Assembly (NCBI GenBank): GCA_030607715.1
Contig: JAUWJM010000104.1
Coordinates: 1 to 5,908 of the forward strand
Origin: Candidatus Aerophobota bacterium
Lineage (GTDB): Bacteria; Aerophobota; Aerophobia; Aerophobales; B3-G15
Length of the DNA stretch: 5,908 nucleotides
Direction: 5' to 3'
Shown here piece after piece: positions 5,480 through 5,908 of the stretch (position 1 is the first letter of the stretch; every line of letters starts with the position of its first letter). A program made the position numbers and the translations under genes. The notes beneath the pieces are model-generated. The model searched no databases and was not told the DNA's origin. It was given only the letters and a program-made list of their open reading frames with translations.

Positions 5480-5596
5480 ATGACTGCATAAGATGTCTTC
5501 ATTGTAAAAGCGGATAAGGGTTCTTTAGCAGGAGAAAAGCACCACTCGTGAGGATCGTTCTGCTTCCAGAATAGCTTGCAAGAAAGAAAATTATAA
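5480..5596 (+). pseudogene. Short decayed ORF with two in-frame stops
   Basis: An ATG follows AGGAGAAG by about 5 bases, a plausible translation start, but the frame reads MTA, stops at TAA (5489-5491), continues DVFIVKADKGSLAGEKHHS, meets TGA (5549-5551), continues GSFCFQNSLQERKL and ends at TAA (5594-5596). The segment between the stops looks protein-like, so this may be the start of a lost gene behind a still intact ribosome binding site. I do not recognise a family. Chance reading is possible given the shortness. Confidence 0.3.
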
Positions 5597-5625
5597 AGTA
5601 AAAGCCTGAATGAATAATTTTGATA

Positions 5626-5631
5626 AAGGAG
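5626..5631 (+). promoter_or_regulatory. Ribosome binding site AAGGAG of the GH130-like gene
   Basis: AAGGAG ends 7 bases before ATG 5639. A second ATG at 5634 is too close to the site and in another frame, so 5639 is chosen. Confidence 0.7.
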
Positions 5632-5638
5632 AGATGAA

Positions 5639-5908
5639 ATGGGCAAAAGTAACAATTTAAAAGCTACAAAAATCAATGATTATGTGATTGAGCCTATCAT
5701 GAGCGGCTACAGCAACAAATGGGAAGGCCATCACACGACAAATCCCTGCGTGATTCGCCTCAGCAAAGATGCAAGGGTGTTTCTGGGCTATAGGGCCGGC
5801 GGAGATGAGGATTATTATCGCCGCGGCGATTTTGATGTCTGGGGCAGTCATTTGGGATTGGCGGTGATGGATGAAAGAGGAGAGCAAGTTGTACATCGGC
5901 TGCCCTTG
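5639..5908 (+). CDS. GH130-like glycosidase/phosphorylase, N-terminal part (cut by window edge)
   Basis: The first 90 codons are open to the edge. The protein begins MGKSNNLKATKINDYVIEPI and has no signal peptide. TNPCVIRLSKDARVFLGYRAG (34-54) matches the first propeller blade of GH130 and related five-bladed beta-propeller enzymes, where an NPxxI strand is followed by a strand ending in LLYRA-like residues. VWGSHLGLAVMDERGE (67-82) matches the next strand, in which the enzyme describes a sample 'SxLGLAxSxDG'. GH130 members phosphorolyse or hydrolyse beta-1,2- or beta-1,4-mannosides; the catalytic Asp lies in a region that may be beyond the edge, so activity cannot be judged. The DNA here is G+C-richer (52-55% in the two lines counted) than the URO-D genes. 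It follows the URO-D gene by 205 bases, as the GH130 remnant at 3978 follows the other. GH43/GH32-like propellers are the alternative. Confidence 0.7.
   Translation, partial: MGKSNNLKATKINDYVIEPIMSGYSNKWEGHHTTNPCVIRLSKDARVFLGYRAGGDEDYYRRGDFDVWGSHLGLAVMDERGEQVVHRLPL

Noticed and set aside
5549..5551. TGA as a selenocysteine codon in the short frame at 5480
   Set aside because: The frame also has a TAA at codon 4, and I see no strong stem-loop directly after the TGA, so ordinary decay is simpler.
5657..5896. 79-codon minus-strand frame at the right edge
   Set aside because: It overlaps the GH130-like reading on the + strand, which has a ribosome site and propeller motifs.
1..5908. CRISPR array, tRNA or rRNA genes
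   Set aside because: No regularly spaced direct repeats, cloverleaf-like sequence or rRNA-conserved stretches were seen on either strand.

Overview
The window looks bacterial. Genes are densely packed on the + strand, start codons sit behind Shine-Dalgarno sites (AGGAGG, AAGGAG), and the DNA is AT-rich. No ribosomal or housekeeping marker is present, so taxonomy cannot be read from it. An uncultured anaerobe of a sugar-degrading lineage is a reasonable guess but only inference. G+C content is uneven: two sampled 60-base lines in the middle gene gave 28% and 38%, one in the first gene 47%, and two in the last gene 52% and 55%.

Layout, left to right. (1) Positions 1-353 hold no convincing gene. 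They contain two strong hairpins (154-171, 207-225) resembling an IS200/IS605-type element end, and an 11-codon leader-like ORF before the first gene. (2) 354-1409 is a complete DUF2961 / GH172-type glycoside hydrolase. (3) 1456-2697 is a graveyard of at least three uroporphyrinogen-decarboxylase-like (URO-D/MtaA superfamily, COG0407-like) genes: one nearly whole but frameshifted and internally deleted, and two fragments joined to each other. (4) 2838-3848 is an intact URO-D-like gene. (5) 3978-4157 is the C-terminal remnant of a GH130-like glycosidase or phosphorylase. (6) 4252-5433 is a second intact URO-D-like gene. (7) 5480-5596 is a short decayed reading frame. (8) 5639 to the right edge is the N-terminus of a GH130-like gene that continues outside the window.

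How it fits together. All recognisable genes point the same way and belong to two themes: carbohydrate hydrolysis or phosphorolysis (GH172, GH130) and URO-D-fold proteins of the methyltransferase-like branch, not HemE. The pattern URO-D then GH130 occurs twice (2838-4157, where GH130 is a remnant, and 4252-5908), suggesting duplication of a two-gene unit. The five URO-D copies differ at the positions that bind catalytic zinc in MtaA (HSCG, YSCG, HSDG twice, KSDG), suggesting divergence of function within the array. A speculative reading is a catabolic locus for an unusual, possibly O-methylated or furanosidic, glycan that is expanding by duplication and shedding copies. No corrinoid protein, reactivase, transporter or regulator is visible, so the methyl-transfer part remains a hypothesis.
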